NCBI RefSeq assembly: GCF_900198195.1
Contig: NZ_LT899436.1
Coordinates: 1,405,501-1,469,500 of the forward strand
DNA length: 64,000 bases
DNA from: Tenacibaculum jejuense
GTDB taxonomy: Bacteria > Bacteroidota > Bacteroidia > Flavobacteriales > Flavobacteriaceae
Reading direction: 5' to 3'
The position numbers were made by a program, and so were the translations under genes. The notes beneath the pieces are model-generated. The model ran no database searches, was not told the DNA's origin, and worked only from the letters and a program-made list of their open reading frames with translations. This document shows, piece after piece, positions 45,844 to 54,860 of this stretch; position 1 is the stretch's first letter; every line of letters begins with the position of its first letter.

Positions 45844-46824
45844 ATGAACTACATTCAGCAAGCATTTAAAGGAAGAAACGAATGGTATTTATATCTAATA
45901 AGTATCTTCTTAATTTTATTCGGTTGGCAAATAATTGGAGGAATTCCATTACTGATAACTGCCGTGCTTTTTTCAGATGGTGTTGGAGGTTTTACTAAAG
46001 CTGCTGAAAATAATTTTTTAGGAATTGGTATTGATAGTAATTTATATCTCTTCCTAATGATATTAATGTTTATTTTTGGTTTACTCGCGTTAATTGTTTG
46101 TATAAAATATATACACAAGAGAAAATTCACAACCTTAGTTACTTCAAGAAAAAAAATAGATTGGAAGCGCTTTTGGTTCGCGTTCGTAATTTGGGCAGTT
46201 ATAGCAATTATTATTACTACTGTCGGAATTTTAATGTCTCCTGAAGATTATGTATGGAATTTTAAACCCGTTCCTTTTTTTACATTATTATTGGTTTCTT
46301 TTTTGTTTTTACCTTTTCAAACAAGTTTTGAAGAGTTACTGTTTAGAGGATATTTATTACAAGGATTTGGAGTTCTTTTTAAAAATAGATGGGTGCCACT
46401 TATTATAACGTCTGTGGTTTTCGGATTATTACATGGAGCAAATCCAGAAGTTGAAAAGCTAGGATACATCAGTATGGTCTTTTACATCGGAACAGGTTTG
46501 TTTTTTGGAATACTAACACTTTTAGATGAAGGAACAGAGCTTGCTTTAGGATTTCATGCAGCGAATAATATTATAGCTGCAGTATTTGTAACAGCGAATT
46601 GGACTGTTTTTCAAACAGAAGCCTTGTATGTAGATCATTCAGAACCTTCTGTTGGTATAGAAATGTTTTTACCAGTATTTGTAATATATCCAGCTGTAAT
46701 TTTCTTTTTGTCGAAAAAATATGGGTGGACAAATATGAAAGATAAACTATTCGGAAATATTACTGTTCCTGTTGCACAAGAAAATATTATTGACATAAAA
46801 GGTGTAGAGGAAAATGCATCTTAA
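45844..46824 (+). CDS. CPBP-family intramembrane metalloprotease
   Basis: The 326-residue protein has about eight transmembrane segments. It carries the CPBP (Abi/CaaX-like) motifs: E163-E164 and R168 in FEELLFRGYLLQG, H197 in VVFGLLHGANPE, and H238 with N241 in GFHAANN. Family members are intramembrane glutamic proteases related to Rce1, and some are linked to bacteriocin self-immunity. In Bacteroidetes a copy commonly sits between menC and menE, as here. Its stop overlaps menE by 11 bp. Substrate unknown. Confidence 0.93.
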   Translation: MNYIQQAFKGRNEWYLYLISIFLILFGWQIIGGIPLLITAVLFSDGVGGFTKAAENNFLGIGIDSNLYLFLMILMFIFGLLALIVCIKYIHKRKFTTLVTSRKKIDWKRFWFAFVIWAVIAIIITTVGILMSPEDYVWNFKPVPFFTLLLVSFLFLPFQTSFEELLFRGYLLQGFGVLFKNRWVPLIITSVVFGLLHGANPEVEKLGYISMVFYIGTGLFFGILTLLDEGTELALGFHAANNIIAAVFVTANWTVFQTEALYVDHSEPSVGIEMFLPVFVIYPAVIFFLSKKYGWTNMKDKLFGNITVPVAQENIIDIKGVEENAS

Positions 46825-47839
46825 TTTTAAATTGAATGGAATTTCTTTTCAGTCTGAAGAGGAATTAATAGCATATTCAAAAACAATTTCAAAGAGTATA
46901 TATTCTTTCTTTATTGACTGGTTCAATCAAGAAGATTATTTAGTTGTAACAACTTCTGGTTCTACAGGAAAACCTAAACCAATTTCTTTGAAGAAAGAGT
47001 TTATGAAAAACTCTGCAATAGCTACTGGAAACTTTTTCAATGTAAAAGAAGACACAAAAGCATTATTATGTCTTTCTGCAGATTATATTGCCGGAAAAAT
47101 GATGTTGGTTAGAGCGTTAATTTTAGGTTGGTCGCTTGATGTTGTAAGTGTAGATTCTAATCCACTTTCAAAGACAAAAGAAGATTATGATTTTTCAGCA
47201 ATGGTTCCAATGCAATTGCAAAATTCTTTGCAGGATTTACATCGCATAAAAAAAATAATTGTTGGTGGTGGAGTAGTTTCTAATACATTGATAAGTAAAA
47301 TTCAGGATAATCAAACTCAGATTTTTGCAACCTATGGAATGACAGAAACCATTACACATATTGCTGTGAAAAAATTGAATGATTTTAATGAAAAACCAGT
47401 TTTTTACCAAAGTTTGCCCAATGTTGAAATTGGCATAGATCATCGAAGTTGTTTGGTTATTAAAGCGCCAAAAGTATCAGATGAATTGGTGGTGACAAAT
47501 GATGTTGTTCAGCTAGTTTCAGATAATCAATTTGAATGGTTGGGGAGGTTTGATAATATTATTAATTCTGGAGGAGTAAAGCTAAATCCAGAAAAAATAG
47601 AAGAAAAATTATCACAAATAATTCATGGTAGATTCTTTGTTATTGGTTTTCCAGATGAAACTTTAGGAGAAAAGTTAATTCTTATCGTAGAAGGAGAAAA
47701 ATATGATCTTTCACTATCTAGTGTAAAAGGTTTATCAAAATATGAAATTCCTAAAGAAGTATATTTTTTATCCAATTTTATAGAAACAGAAACTCAAAAA
47801 ATTCAGCGTAAAAAAACACTTGAAAAACTCAAATTATAA
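46814..47839 (+). CDS. menE: o-Succinylbenzoate-CoA ligase (MenE-like AMP-binding protein)
   Basis: MenE activates o-succinylbenzoate with ATP and CoA. The 341-residue product is short for the family (Bacteroidetes forms are), but has the P-loop TTSGSTGKPKP (46-56), the ATYGMTET motif, LGRFDNIINSGGVKLNPEKIE and a C-terminal KIQRKKT. A complete N-terminal subdomain is thus reduced while the catalytic parts remain. It is the last gene of the long run that starts near 35.6 kb. Only a weak hairpin (47868-47883) follows it. Confidence 0.92.
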   Translation: MHLNFKLNGISFQSEEELIAYSKTISKSIYSFFIDWFNQEDYLVVTTSGSTGKPKPISLKKEFMKNSAIATGNFFNVKEDTKALLCLSADYIAGKMMLVRALILGWSLDVVSVDSNPLSKTKEDYDFSAMVPMQLQNSLQDLHRIKKIIVGGGVVSNTLISKIQDNQTQIFATYGMTETITHIAVKKLNDFNEKPVFYQSLPNVEIGIDHRSCLVIKAPKVSDELVVTNDVVQLVSDNQFEWLGRFDNIINSGGVKLNPEKIEEKLSQIIHGRFFVIGFPDETLGEKLILIVEGEKYDLSLSSVKGLSKYEIPKEVYFLSNFIETETQKIQRKKTLEKLKL

Positions 47840-47985
47840 TTCAAATTAGCTTTTTTGATTACTTAAAAGCGGAAATTACCGCTAACTTTCTAAAAATACA
47901 TTTTCACTAATCAAAAATAGGTTGTAACTCATTCATTACTTTTTTATAGTGTAAATTCTCATACATTTATCGAAAATCAAATTGT

Positions 47986-50900
47986 ATGAAATCAAAATTT
48001 ACCCTTTTTATACTTGTACTTACTTTAGTGAGTCAGGTTCATGCTCAGGAAGTTCCTGTGATAAAAATAGACGAAAAAGAAATCTCTGTAAAGAAGTTGA
48101 AAATAGAAACTTCAATTATTGGAGATATAGCGTTCACTACTTATGATATGTCTTTTTATAACCCGAATGATAGAGTTTTAGAAGGAGAGTTGTTATTTCC
48201 TTTAGGAGAAAATCAATCAGTAATTCGATATGCTTTAGATATTAATGGGAGTTTAAGAGAAGCAGTTATTGTAGAAAAAGAAAAAGCAAGAGTTGCTTTT
48301 GAAAGTACAATTCGACAAAAAATAGATCCAGCCTTATTAGAGAAAACAAAAGGAAATAACTACAAAAGTAGAATTTATCCAATTCCGGCTAAAGGTTACA
48401 AAAGAATAGTAATAGGCGTTCAGCAACAATTGATTTTAAATAATAAGAATTATTACTATGAACTTCCTTTTCAGTTTAAAAATAAAATGGAAGAATATGC
48501 TTTAGATATCAAGGTTTTAAATCAAAAAGGAAAACCTAAAGTTAAAAAAGGATTACTATCGAGTTTTAAATATAATACTGAAAAAGACGAGTTTCAAAGT
48601 AAATACCAAGGAAAAAGTATTAAAGTTAAAGAGCCAGTATTGGTTAAAATTCCTTTAAATACTTCAAAAGAAAAAGTAATTGCAACAAACGAATATTTTT
48701 ATTGCGCTAAAGTTTTAAAAGATGTAAGAACGAATAATGAGTTAGAAAACAGCATTACTATTTTTTGGGATACATCTTTATCTCAAGAAAGTAAAAAGCT
48801 AGATGCTGAATTAGAATTACTAGAAACGTATTTTCAAAAAGCAAAAAATGCATCAGTAAAATTAGTAAAGTTTAATCTGAAGAAACATACCGAATTAACA
48901 TATTCAGTTTCGAATGGAGTATGGAAATCATTAAAGGAAGAATTAAAAGCAACAGCTTTTGATGGAGGAACATCTTTTGATTTTTTAGAGTCATATCAAG
49001 ACAGTAATAGCTTACATATCTTTTTTACCAATGGATTAAATACGTTAGATGAAAGTCAAATAAATTTTAAGAAAAAAACATATGTAGTCAATAGTCTACG
49101 CAGTGCAGATCATAATGTATTAAAGTATGCAGCTGTAAAATCTGGTGGAGATTATATCAATTTAAAGAATGAATCTATAAAAAAAGCATTTCAAAAGTTT
49201 CAGCAGAATAAACTACAATTTTTGGGAACTGATTTAAATGAAAATATAGAGACTTATCCAGAAATAGGTAGTAGAATAGGAGCAAACTTCACCTTATTAG
49301 GAAAAGGGTTTAAAACAAAAGATATTATATATGTTTATTTAGGAAAAGGAAAAGATACTTTAAGAACATTACGTTTTAAGCTAAAGAGAAGCGAGAAAAA
49401 AAACAATTACATCTCTAAAATTTGGGCACAAAAAAAACTTGATTATTTAAGTGTGCAAAAAGAAGAAAATAGAAGAGCTATAGTAAAATTAAGTAAAGAG
49501 TATCAAATTATAAGTCCATTTACTTCTCTGTTAGTTTTAGATAGAATTGAGGATTATGTAACTCATGAAATTACACCGCCCAATGAATTACTAGAAGAAT
49601 ACAATAGATTATTAAGTATAAAAGTAAATGACAAGAAAGAAAGAATTGCACGTTTACAAAATGATTTATTTGATGATTATGATGAAATTTTAGAATGGTA
49701 TAGTAAAGACTATAAAGAAATACCAAGAAATGATGTAGCTCCAAAATATGTAGCACAAACAGATATGACTGTGAATGCTACGGTAGAAAGAGTTGAAACA
49801 AACAACACTTCAAACGAAGAGAATTCTCAAACAAATCAAGCTAATGTAAGAACAGGAGAGGGTGAGACATTTTTAGTAAAAGGAACAGTAAGTGATGAAA
49901 CTGGTCCAATGCCAGGAGTTAACATTCTTATAAAAGGAACTACAACTGGAACAGAAACAGATTTCGATGGAAATTTTTCTATTTCAGTAAAAAAAGGAGA
50001 TGTATTGGTATATAGTTATATAGGAATGAAAACAGAAGAAAGAGTAATAGCAAATACAAACCCTTATAATGTAGTATTAACTAGCGACAATGTTTTAGAT
50101 GAAGTGGTAGTTGTAGGATATGTACCAGTTAAAGAAAGAACAGTTACCGCTGCCGTATCTATGGTGGCAAGTGAAGCTATAGAAGAAGTTTCAGAAGATA
50201 ATGATGGAGTTGTTCTAGCTGGTAGTAAAGAAAAAGCGTTAGCGATAAGAGGTGCAAGTTCAATTTCATCAAGTACTAAACCATTATATGTTGTGAATGG
50301 GAAATTAGTAGATGGAAACCCGAGATTAAGTCCAAATGAAATCGCTTCTATTTATGTGATTAAAGATGAAGATGGACAAAAAATTTATGGAAGTAGAGCG
50401 GCTAATGGAGTGATTGTGATTACAACACATGAAGCTAAAAGTAAAGACGAAAAAAATATAGAAGCTTTTGAAGCTATGGTGGAAGGTAAAATTGAATTGA
50501 AAGGTTGGAACCCTGATACACCATATTTAAAAGAGCTTAAAAAAATCCAGAATACTAATGAAGCTTTTAGTAAGTATTTAGAATTACGAAATAAGTATAG
50601 CAATGCTCCATCATTTTATATAGATGTAGCAGATTTCTTCAAAGAAAGAAATCAAGAAGAAAAAGCAATTCAAGTTTTATCTAATGTAGCGGAAATAGAA
50701 TTAGATAATTATGAGTTATTACGATCATTAGCTTACAAATTTGAAGAATATAAAATGTATAGTTCAGCCATTCATATGTATAAGCAAATTGTAGAGTTAA
50801 GACCAGAAGATATTCAGTCGTATCGTGATTTAGCTTTAGTTTATGGAGATGTCGGAGAATATCAAAAAGCAGTGGATTTATTATATCAAATTGTAAATGG

Positions 50901-51405
50901 TGAGTTTGTTGATAAAGATGAAGATAGAAGATATGAAGGGATTGAAACTGTAGCATTATTTGAGTTAAATAAAATGATACGTATCCACAGAGAAAAACTT
51001 CAAATAGAACATTTTGATAAAAGATTCTTAAAAGATGTAGCTCTAGATTTGGTCATTACTATAGATTGGAATCATAATGATACAGATATCGATTTATGGG
51101 TAACAGATCCAAACGGAGAAGAATGTTCTTACAGACATAGTGAAACAAAAATTGGAGGTTATATAACTAATGATATGACAGAAGGTTTTGGTCCTGAGGC
51201 TTTCATGTTAAAAAAAGCAATAAAAGGAAAATACAAAATTGCAGTTGATTATTATTCTAGTTCACAGCAAAAAATATCTGGGCCCACTACTTTAAAACTG
51301 TCAATTTATAAGAATTATGGAAGAGTAAATCAGGTAAAAGAAGTTAAAGTTATTCGCTTAACCAACAAAGATGATAAAATTGAAATTGGAAACATAACTT
51401 TCTAA
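47986..51405 (+). CDS. VIT-vWA-like protein with CarboxypepD_reg, TonB plug, TPR and DUF2135 domains
   Basis: The 1139-residue exported protein is a mosaic. It has a signal peptide (1-20), a VIT domain (about 22-160, FTTYDMSFYNPNDRVLEGELLFPLG) and a vWA-like region (about 240-400, with FWDTSLSQ). A carboxypeptidase-regulatory-like domain (about 628-705, VKGTVSDETGPMPGVNILIKGT) comes next. Then there is a SusC-type plug (about 745-815, KALAIRGASS, KPLYVVNGKLV, EDGQKIYGSRAANGVIVITT), TPR units (about 860-1000) and a DUF2135-like end (about 1018-1139, DTDIDLWVTDPNGEECSYRH). No beta-barrel follows the plug. VIT/vWA proteins bind other proteins through a metal site; plugs normally gate TonB receptors. 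It may act as an outer-membrane scaffold. The gene has its own terminator and precedes a related vWA gene. Confidence 0.88.
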   Translation: MKSKFTLFILVLTLVSQVHAQEVPVIKIDEKEISVKKLKIETSIIGDIAFTTYDMSFYNPNDRVLEGELLFPLGENQSVIRYALDINGSLREAVIVEKEKARVAFESTIRQKIDPALLEKTKGNNYKSRIYPIPAKGYKRIVIGVQQQLILNNKNYYYELPFQFKNKMEEYALDIKVLNQKGKPKVKKGLLSSFKYNTEKDEFQSKYQGKSIKVKEPVLVKIPLNTSKEKVIATNEYFYCAKVLKDVRTNNELENSITIFWDTSLSQESKKLDAELELLETYFQKAKNASVKLVKFNLKKHTELTYSVSNGVWKSLKEELKATAFDGGTSFDFLESYQDSNSLHIFFTNGLNTLDESQINFKKKTYVVNSLRSADHNVLKYAAVKSGGDYINLKNESIKKAFQKFQQNKLQFLGTDLNENIETYPEIGSRIGANFTLLGKGFKTKDIIYVYLGKGKDTLRTLRFKLKRSEKKNNYISKIWAQKKLDYLSVQKEENRRAIVKLSKEYQIISPFTSLLVLDRIEDYVTHEITPPNELLEEYNRLLSIKVNDKKERIARLQNDLFDDYDEILEWYSKDYKEIPRNDVAPKYVAQTDMTVNATVERVETNNTSNEENSQTNQANVRTGEGETFLVKGTVSDETGPMPGVNILIKGTTTGTETDFDGNFSISVKKGDVLVYSYIGMKTEERVIANTNPYNVVLTSDNVLDEVVVVGYVPVKERTVTAAVSMVASEAIEEVSEDNDGVVLAGSKEKALAIRGASSISSSTKPLYVVNGKLVDGNPRLSPNEIASIYVIKDEDGQKIYGSRAANGVIVITTHEAKSKDEKNIEAFEAMVEGKIELKGWNPDTPYLKELKKIQNTNEAFSKYLELRNKYSNAPSFYIDVADFFKERNQEEKAIQVLSNVAEIELDNYELLRSLAYKFEEYKMYSSAIHMYKQIVELRPEDIQSYRDLALVYGDVGEYQKAVDLLYQIVNGEFVDKDEDRRYEGIETVALFELNKMIRIHREKLQIEHFDKRFLKDVALDLVITIDWNHNDTDIDLWVTDPNGEECSYRHSETKIGGYITNDMTEGFGPEAFMLKKAIKGKYKIAVDYYSSSQQKISGPTTLKLSIYKNYGRVNQVKEVKVIRLTNKDDKIEIGNITF

Positions 51406-51432
51406 TTTTAGTGTTTAGTTAGTTGAAGAAAG

Positions 51433-51467
51433 GGTCAGTATTACATAGCTACTGGCCTTTTCATTTT
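51433..51467 (+). terminator. Terminator after the VIT protein gene
   Basis: GGTCAGTA (51433-51440) pairs with TACTGGCC (51450-51457), with one G-U pair and a 9-nt loop, followed by TTTTCATTTTTTT. Confidence 0.82.
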
Positions 51468-51582
51468 TTTGAAAATCTCACAAAATAAAAATCCGTTTAC
51501 TCATTCAAATAACCATTTCGCTAATTCCTTGTTTTAAAAGAAGGTAACTATAGATAGTTTTGGTTGCATAAATTTTGTAGTT

Positions 51583-53679
51583 ATGAAGAAAATAATTCAA
51601 ATATTAGTTTTAATACTATACATTCCTTGTTCATTCGCTCAAGAAAAAACAATAACAGGAGTAGTTTCAGATGAGTTGAATAACATATTGCCATATGTAA
51701 ATGTACTTGTAAAGAACACCAAAAAAGGAACCACAACAGATATTAACGGAAAGTATACAATAAAGGCATCTCATAAAGATGTATTAGTTTTTTCTTCTTT
51801 AAGATATAAAACAGTAGAGAGGAAAGTAAATGGAGCTTCTGTTATTAATGTTACTTTAAAAACCGCGGAATCACCTCAGTTAGAAGAAATTGTTATGGTA
51901 CAGGAAGTAATCGAAGTTGTAGAGGATGATATTCAAGAGTCAATTCAATATAATAAAGTGATTCCAGCACCTAAAAAAGAAAAAATTAGAAGAGGAAGAG
52001 TAAGACGAAATAATATGTCTGCAAATTGGTTTGTTTCTTCACTAGCTAAAGAGTTAAAAATTAGAGGAACTTCTAGTTTAGAAGGCACAAAAGATCCTCT
52101 TTTTATAATTGATGGAATTCCTATTAAAAAGAATTTAAATAAAACAATTCAGAATATTGATCCAGAAAAAATAAAAAACGTAAATGTTTTAAAGCCCCAA
52201 AAAGCTCAGCAGTTATATGGTATTTCAGGAAGAAACGGTTGTGTAATTATAACTACTAGAAGTGGGAATTATCGTGTAGAAGATCAAGAAAGTTATCAAG
52301 AAATTAACGAGAATCATTTTGAAAGAGTAACATTATCTCCTTTATCTACATTTTCAATTGATGTCGACAAAGCATCTTACAGTAATATTAGAAGAATGAT
52401 AAATAATGGGAATTCCATTCCTGCAGATGCTGTTAAGATAGAAGAAATGATTAATTATTTCGATTATAAATATCCACAACCAAAAGATAAACATCCATTT
52501 TCAATAACTACAGAATTCACTAAAACACCATGGAATAATGTTACAAAGTTGGTTCGTATAGGTTTACAAGGAAAAAAATATGAGCAAGATGAATTACCAG
52601 CTTCTAATCTTACTTTTTTAATAGATGTTTCTGGTTCTATGCGAGGAGCTAATAAATTACCATTGTTAAAAAAAGCATTTAAATTATTAGTAAATCAATT
52701 ACGAGCGAAAGATAAAGTTTCGATAGTTGTTTATGCAGGAGCGGCTGGAGTTGTGTTAGAGCCTACATCAGGGAATAATAAAGAAAAAATTTTAAAAGCA
52801 TTAAATAATCTTAGAGCTGGAGGTTCAACAGCAGGAGGGAAAGGAATTAATTTAGCATACAAACTTGCGGAGAGAAACTTTAAAAGAAATGGAAATAATA
52901 GAGTAATTCTAGCCACTGATGGAGACTTTAATGTTGGTGCATCATCAGATAAAGCAATGAAAACATTAATAGAAGAAAAGAGAAAGTCGGGAGTATTTTT
53001 ATCGGTTTTAGGTTTCGGTTATGGAAATTATAAAGACAGTAAGCTAGAAACTTTAGCAGATAAAGGAAATGGAAATCATGCTTATATAGATACGATGCAA
53101 GAAGCTCAAAAAGTGTTTGGAAAAGAATTTGGAGGTACTTTGTATACAATTGCTAAAGATGTAAAAATTCAAGTAGAATTTAATCCTAAAAAAGTTCAAG
53201 CTTATCGTTTAATAGGTTATGAAAATAGATTACTAAATGACGAAGACTTTGTAGATGATACCAAAGATGCAGGTGAATTAGGTAGTAATCATAGTGTAAC
53301 TGCTTTATACGAAGTTATTCCTGTTGGTGTAAATAGCGAATATTTAAAAACAATTCCAGATTTAAAGTATACAAAGGCTCTAGTTAACGATTATAATGAC
53401 GAGTTGTTAACGGTAAAGTTTAGATATAAGAAACCAAAAGGTGAAAAAAGTATTGCGTTAATAAAAACAGTAAAAGATAAAGTAACTAAAGCAACGGAAG
53501 ATATGAATTTTGCATCAGCAGTTGCTCTATTTGGAATGCATTTAAGAAATTCAAAATATAAAGGAGATTCAAGAATAGAAGATATTATTCAACTTGCTAA
53601 GAAAGGTAAAGGTAATGATGAAGAAGGATTCAGAGGAGAATTTATTCGATTGGTTAAAGCTCACACAAGTACTAATTAA
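51583..53679 (+). CDS. vWA-domain protein (YfbK type) with CarboxypepD_reg and TonB-plug domains
   Basis: The 698-residue exported protein has a signal peptide (1-19), a CarboxypepD_reg domain (about 21-100, TGVVSDELNNILPYVNVLVKN) and a SusC-type plug-like part (about 160-230, RGTSSLEGTKDPLFIIDGIPI, LYGISGRNGCVIITT). Next come the YfbK N-terminal domain (about 245-340, PLSTFSIDVDKASYSNIRRMI), a vWA domain (about 345-520, MIDAS motif DVSGSMRG) and the YfbK C-terminal domain (about 540-695). vWA domains of this kind bind divalent metal through DxSxS and mediate protein contacts. Like its upstream neighbour it carries a plug without a barrel. The gene stands alone with its own terminator. Its substrate or partner is unknown. 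Confidence 0.92.
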   Translation: MKKIIQILVLILYIPCSFAQEKTITGVVSDELNNILPYVNVLVKNTKKGTTTDINGKYTIKASHKDVLVFSSLRYKTVERKVNGASVINVTLKTAESPQLEEIVMVQEVIEVVEDDIQESIQYNKVIPAPKKEKIRRGRVRRNNMSANWFVSSLAKELKIRGTSSLEGTKDPLFIIDGIPIKKNLNKTIQNIDPEKIKNVNVLKPQKAQQLYGISGRNGCVIITTRSGNYRVEDQESYQEINENHFERVTLSPLSTFSIDVDKASYSNIRRMINNGNSIPADAVKIEEMINYFDYKYPQPKDKHPFSITTEFTKTPWNNVTKLVRIGLQGKKYEQDELPASNLTFLIDVSGSMRGANKLPLLKKAFKLLVNQLRAKDKVSIVVYAGAAGVVLEPTSGNNKEKILKALNNLRAGGSTAGGKGINLAYKLAERNFKRNGNNRVILATDGDFNVGASSDKAMKTLIEEKRKSGVFLSVLGFGYGNYKDSKLETLADKGNGNHAYIDTMQEAQKVFGKEFGGTLYTIAKDVKIQVEFNPKKVQAYRLIGYENRLLNDEDFVDDTKDAGELGSNHSVTALYEVIPVGVNSEYLKTIPDLKYTKALVNDYNDELLTVKFRYKKPKGEKSIALIKTVKDKVTKATEDMNFASAVALFGMHLRNSKYKGDSRIEDIIQLAKKGKGNDEEGFRGEFIRLVKAHTSTN

Positions 53680-53680
53680 A

Positions 53681-53712
53681 CAAAAAACACCGCTAATTAG
53701 CGGTGTTTTTTG
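53681..53712. terminator. Perfect palindromic terminator between convergent genes
   Basis: CAAAAAACACCGCTAA and TTAGCGGTGTTTTTTG (16 bp each) form a perfect palindrome with no spare loop base, between the vWA gene and peptide gene P3. A very similar stem lies at 54056-54085. Confidence 0.92.
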
Positions 53713-53718
53713 TTGACT

Positions 53719-53919
53719 TTATCTTGAAGGGAATTCATTACCGCCAGCACAGCCTAAATCTGTCATACATTCCAAGAAATGATTATAATTATTAGGGTGA
53801 CAAGCATTACACTCAGCCATAATTTCCGTGCAAGTTACAGGACTAAGCATTCCTCCATGAATTTGTTTTTGTTGTTTCTTTTGTATCGTAATTCCTAAGT
53901 TTGAGATGTTTTTAATCAT
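53719..53919 (-). CDS. Double-glycine-leader cysteine peptide precursor (P3)
   Basis: The 66-residue product has a 23-residue leader ending H21-G22-G23 with N7-L8-G9, K14 and Q17 in the same positions as P1 and P2, but N21 is replaced by H. The core starts MLSP, as in P1, and holds five cysteines (30, 37, 40, 51 and 57). The rest of the core shares nothing obvious with P1 or P2. The gene is monocistronic, flanked by two near-identical terminators (53681-53712 and 54056-54085). No exporter or modification gene is in the neighbourhood. The odd cysteine number suggests either a free cysteine, a dimer or a modified residue after export; this is inference. Confidence 0.8.
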   Translation of the reverse strand: MIKNISNLGITIQKKQQKQIHGGMLSPVTCTEIMAECNACHPNNYNHFLECMTDLGCAGGNEFPSR

Positions 53920-54055
53920 AATATGTATTTTTAAAAAAATTCATATCTAAATAAGTAAACAGAATTGCTGAAAGCAAGATTGACTTCAAAAGCGTATTTA
54001 AAAACTGTAAAAGTGATTACGTGATGTATAAAAAGCCAAATTCAACTTATAATTA

Positions 54056-54085
54056 AAAAAAACACCGCAATTGCGGTGCTTTTTT
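54056..54085 (-). terminator. Terminator of the lipoprotein gene at 54.1 kb
   Basis: AAAAACACCGCAA and TTGCGGTGCTTTTTT form a stem with one mismatch and essentially no loop. On the minus strand Ts follow. The stop codon of the lipoprotein gene (54084) is at its edge. Confidence 0.85.
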
Positions 54086-54839
54086 AATATTGATAATTCG
54101 TTTCTCTTCTACTATTGTCACTCTTTAAAAAAGTAATATTCATAGGTAGATTGAATTCGTTAACTTCTATATCTACAAGTTTTTCATCATCTCTATATCT
54201 AATAAACTGAGGTGTATTTCTTATTCTTTTGGAAGAACTTGAAACACTATTATAAAATGGGTTTTTAATATCTGAATATGAATACCTTGTAATTCTTGAT
54301 GAATTTATTGTTCCATCAGGAAAACGTATGTTAAAAACTCTTTTTATTAATTGATCTTGACTATCATATTCAAATGTGTATGTCACATTATTTCTAGTTG
54401 ATTCTACAACTAAATCTCTAGTATTGTATTCATAAAATTGATCTTCTTGTTCGTTATTATCAAATGTAGAAGTAGTAGAAGTAATTAGATCACCTTCGTA
54501 ATTATAATCAATTCGTTCAATACTATTCGTGTTTTCTCTTTTTAAAGTATAACTGTAAGTTTCATAATCACTTTCGTTATCTTTTAAATTAATGTGTATT
54601 GTATATTCTGAACTTCTTCCAGGACTTTGAAAATTATCTGACTTAATATCAATTCTTGTAACCAAATTATCTGAATTGTAGAAATAGTCAGAAACTCTTC
54701 TAGAAATAAGCATGTCATTGCTGTCATAAATAGTAGAAGTTACTCTACTTACTAACGGGCTTCCATCTTCTGTCCCATTTTCAGCTGGTCCACAAGCGGA
54801 CAAAATTACAAAGCAAACAACATAAAATAATTTTTTCAT
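54084..54839 (-). CDS. Lipoprotein with YD-repeat-like strands
   Basis: The 251-residue product has a lipoprotein signal (lipobox LSAC, C16). The mature part is rich in Tyr, Asp, Asn and Ser, with repeated strand pairs of the kind found in YD/RHS-like small repeats: ISRRVSDYFYNSDNLVTRIDI, IDYNYEGDLITSTTSTFDNNEQ, YTFEYDSQDQLIKRVFNI. It ends DNSRRETNYQY. No named family was recognised, though short exported proteins of this look are frequent in Bacteroidetes. It lies 21 bp after yebC on the same strand, so the two may be cotranscribed, although their functions seem unrelated. Confidence 0.8.
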   Translation of the reverse strand: MKKLFYVVCFVILSACGPAENGTEDGSPLVSRVTSTIYDSNDMLISRRVSDYFYNSDNLVTRIDIKSDNFQSPGRSSEYTIHINLKDNESDYETYSYTLKRENTNSIERIDYNYEGDLITSTTSTFDNNEQEDQFYEYNTRDLVVESTRNNVTYTFEYDSQDQLIKRVFNIRFPDGTINSSRITRYSYSDIKNPFYNSVSSSSKRIRNTPQFIRYRDDEKLVDIEVNEFNLPMNITFLKSDNSRRETNYQY

Positions 54840-54860
54840 AGTTTTTTGCAGTATATCTTA

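Noticed and set aside
47868..47883. Hairpin AGCGG-AAATTA-CCGCT after menE as a terminator.
   Set aside because: Only 5 bp of strong stem and no proper T run; too weak to list as a feature, although the long plus-strand run must end near here.
47986..53679. Plug domains read as remnants of broken TonB-receptor genes.
   Set aside because: Both genes have intact frames with complete domains before and after the plug-like part, and signal peptides. No frameshift or barrel remnant is seen, so they are domain fusions and not pseudogenes.
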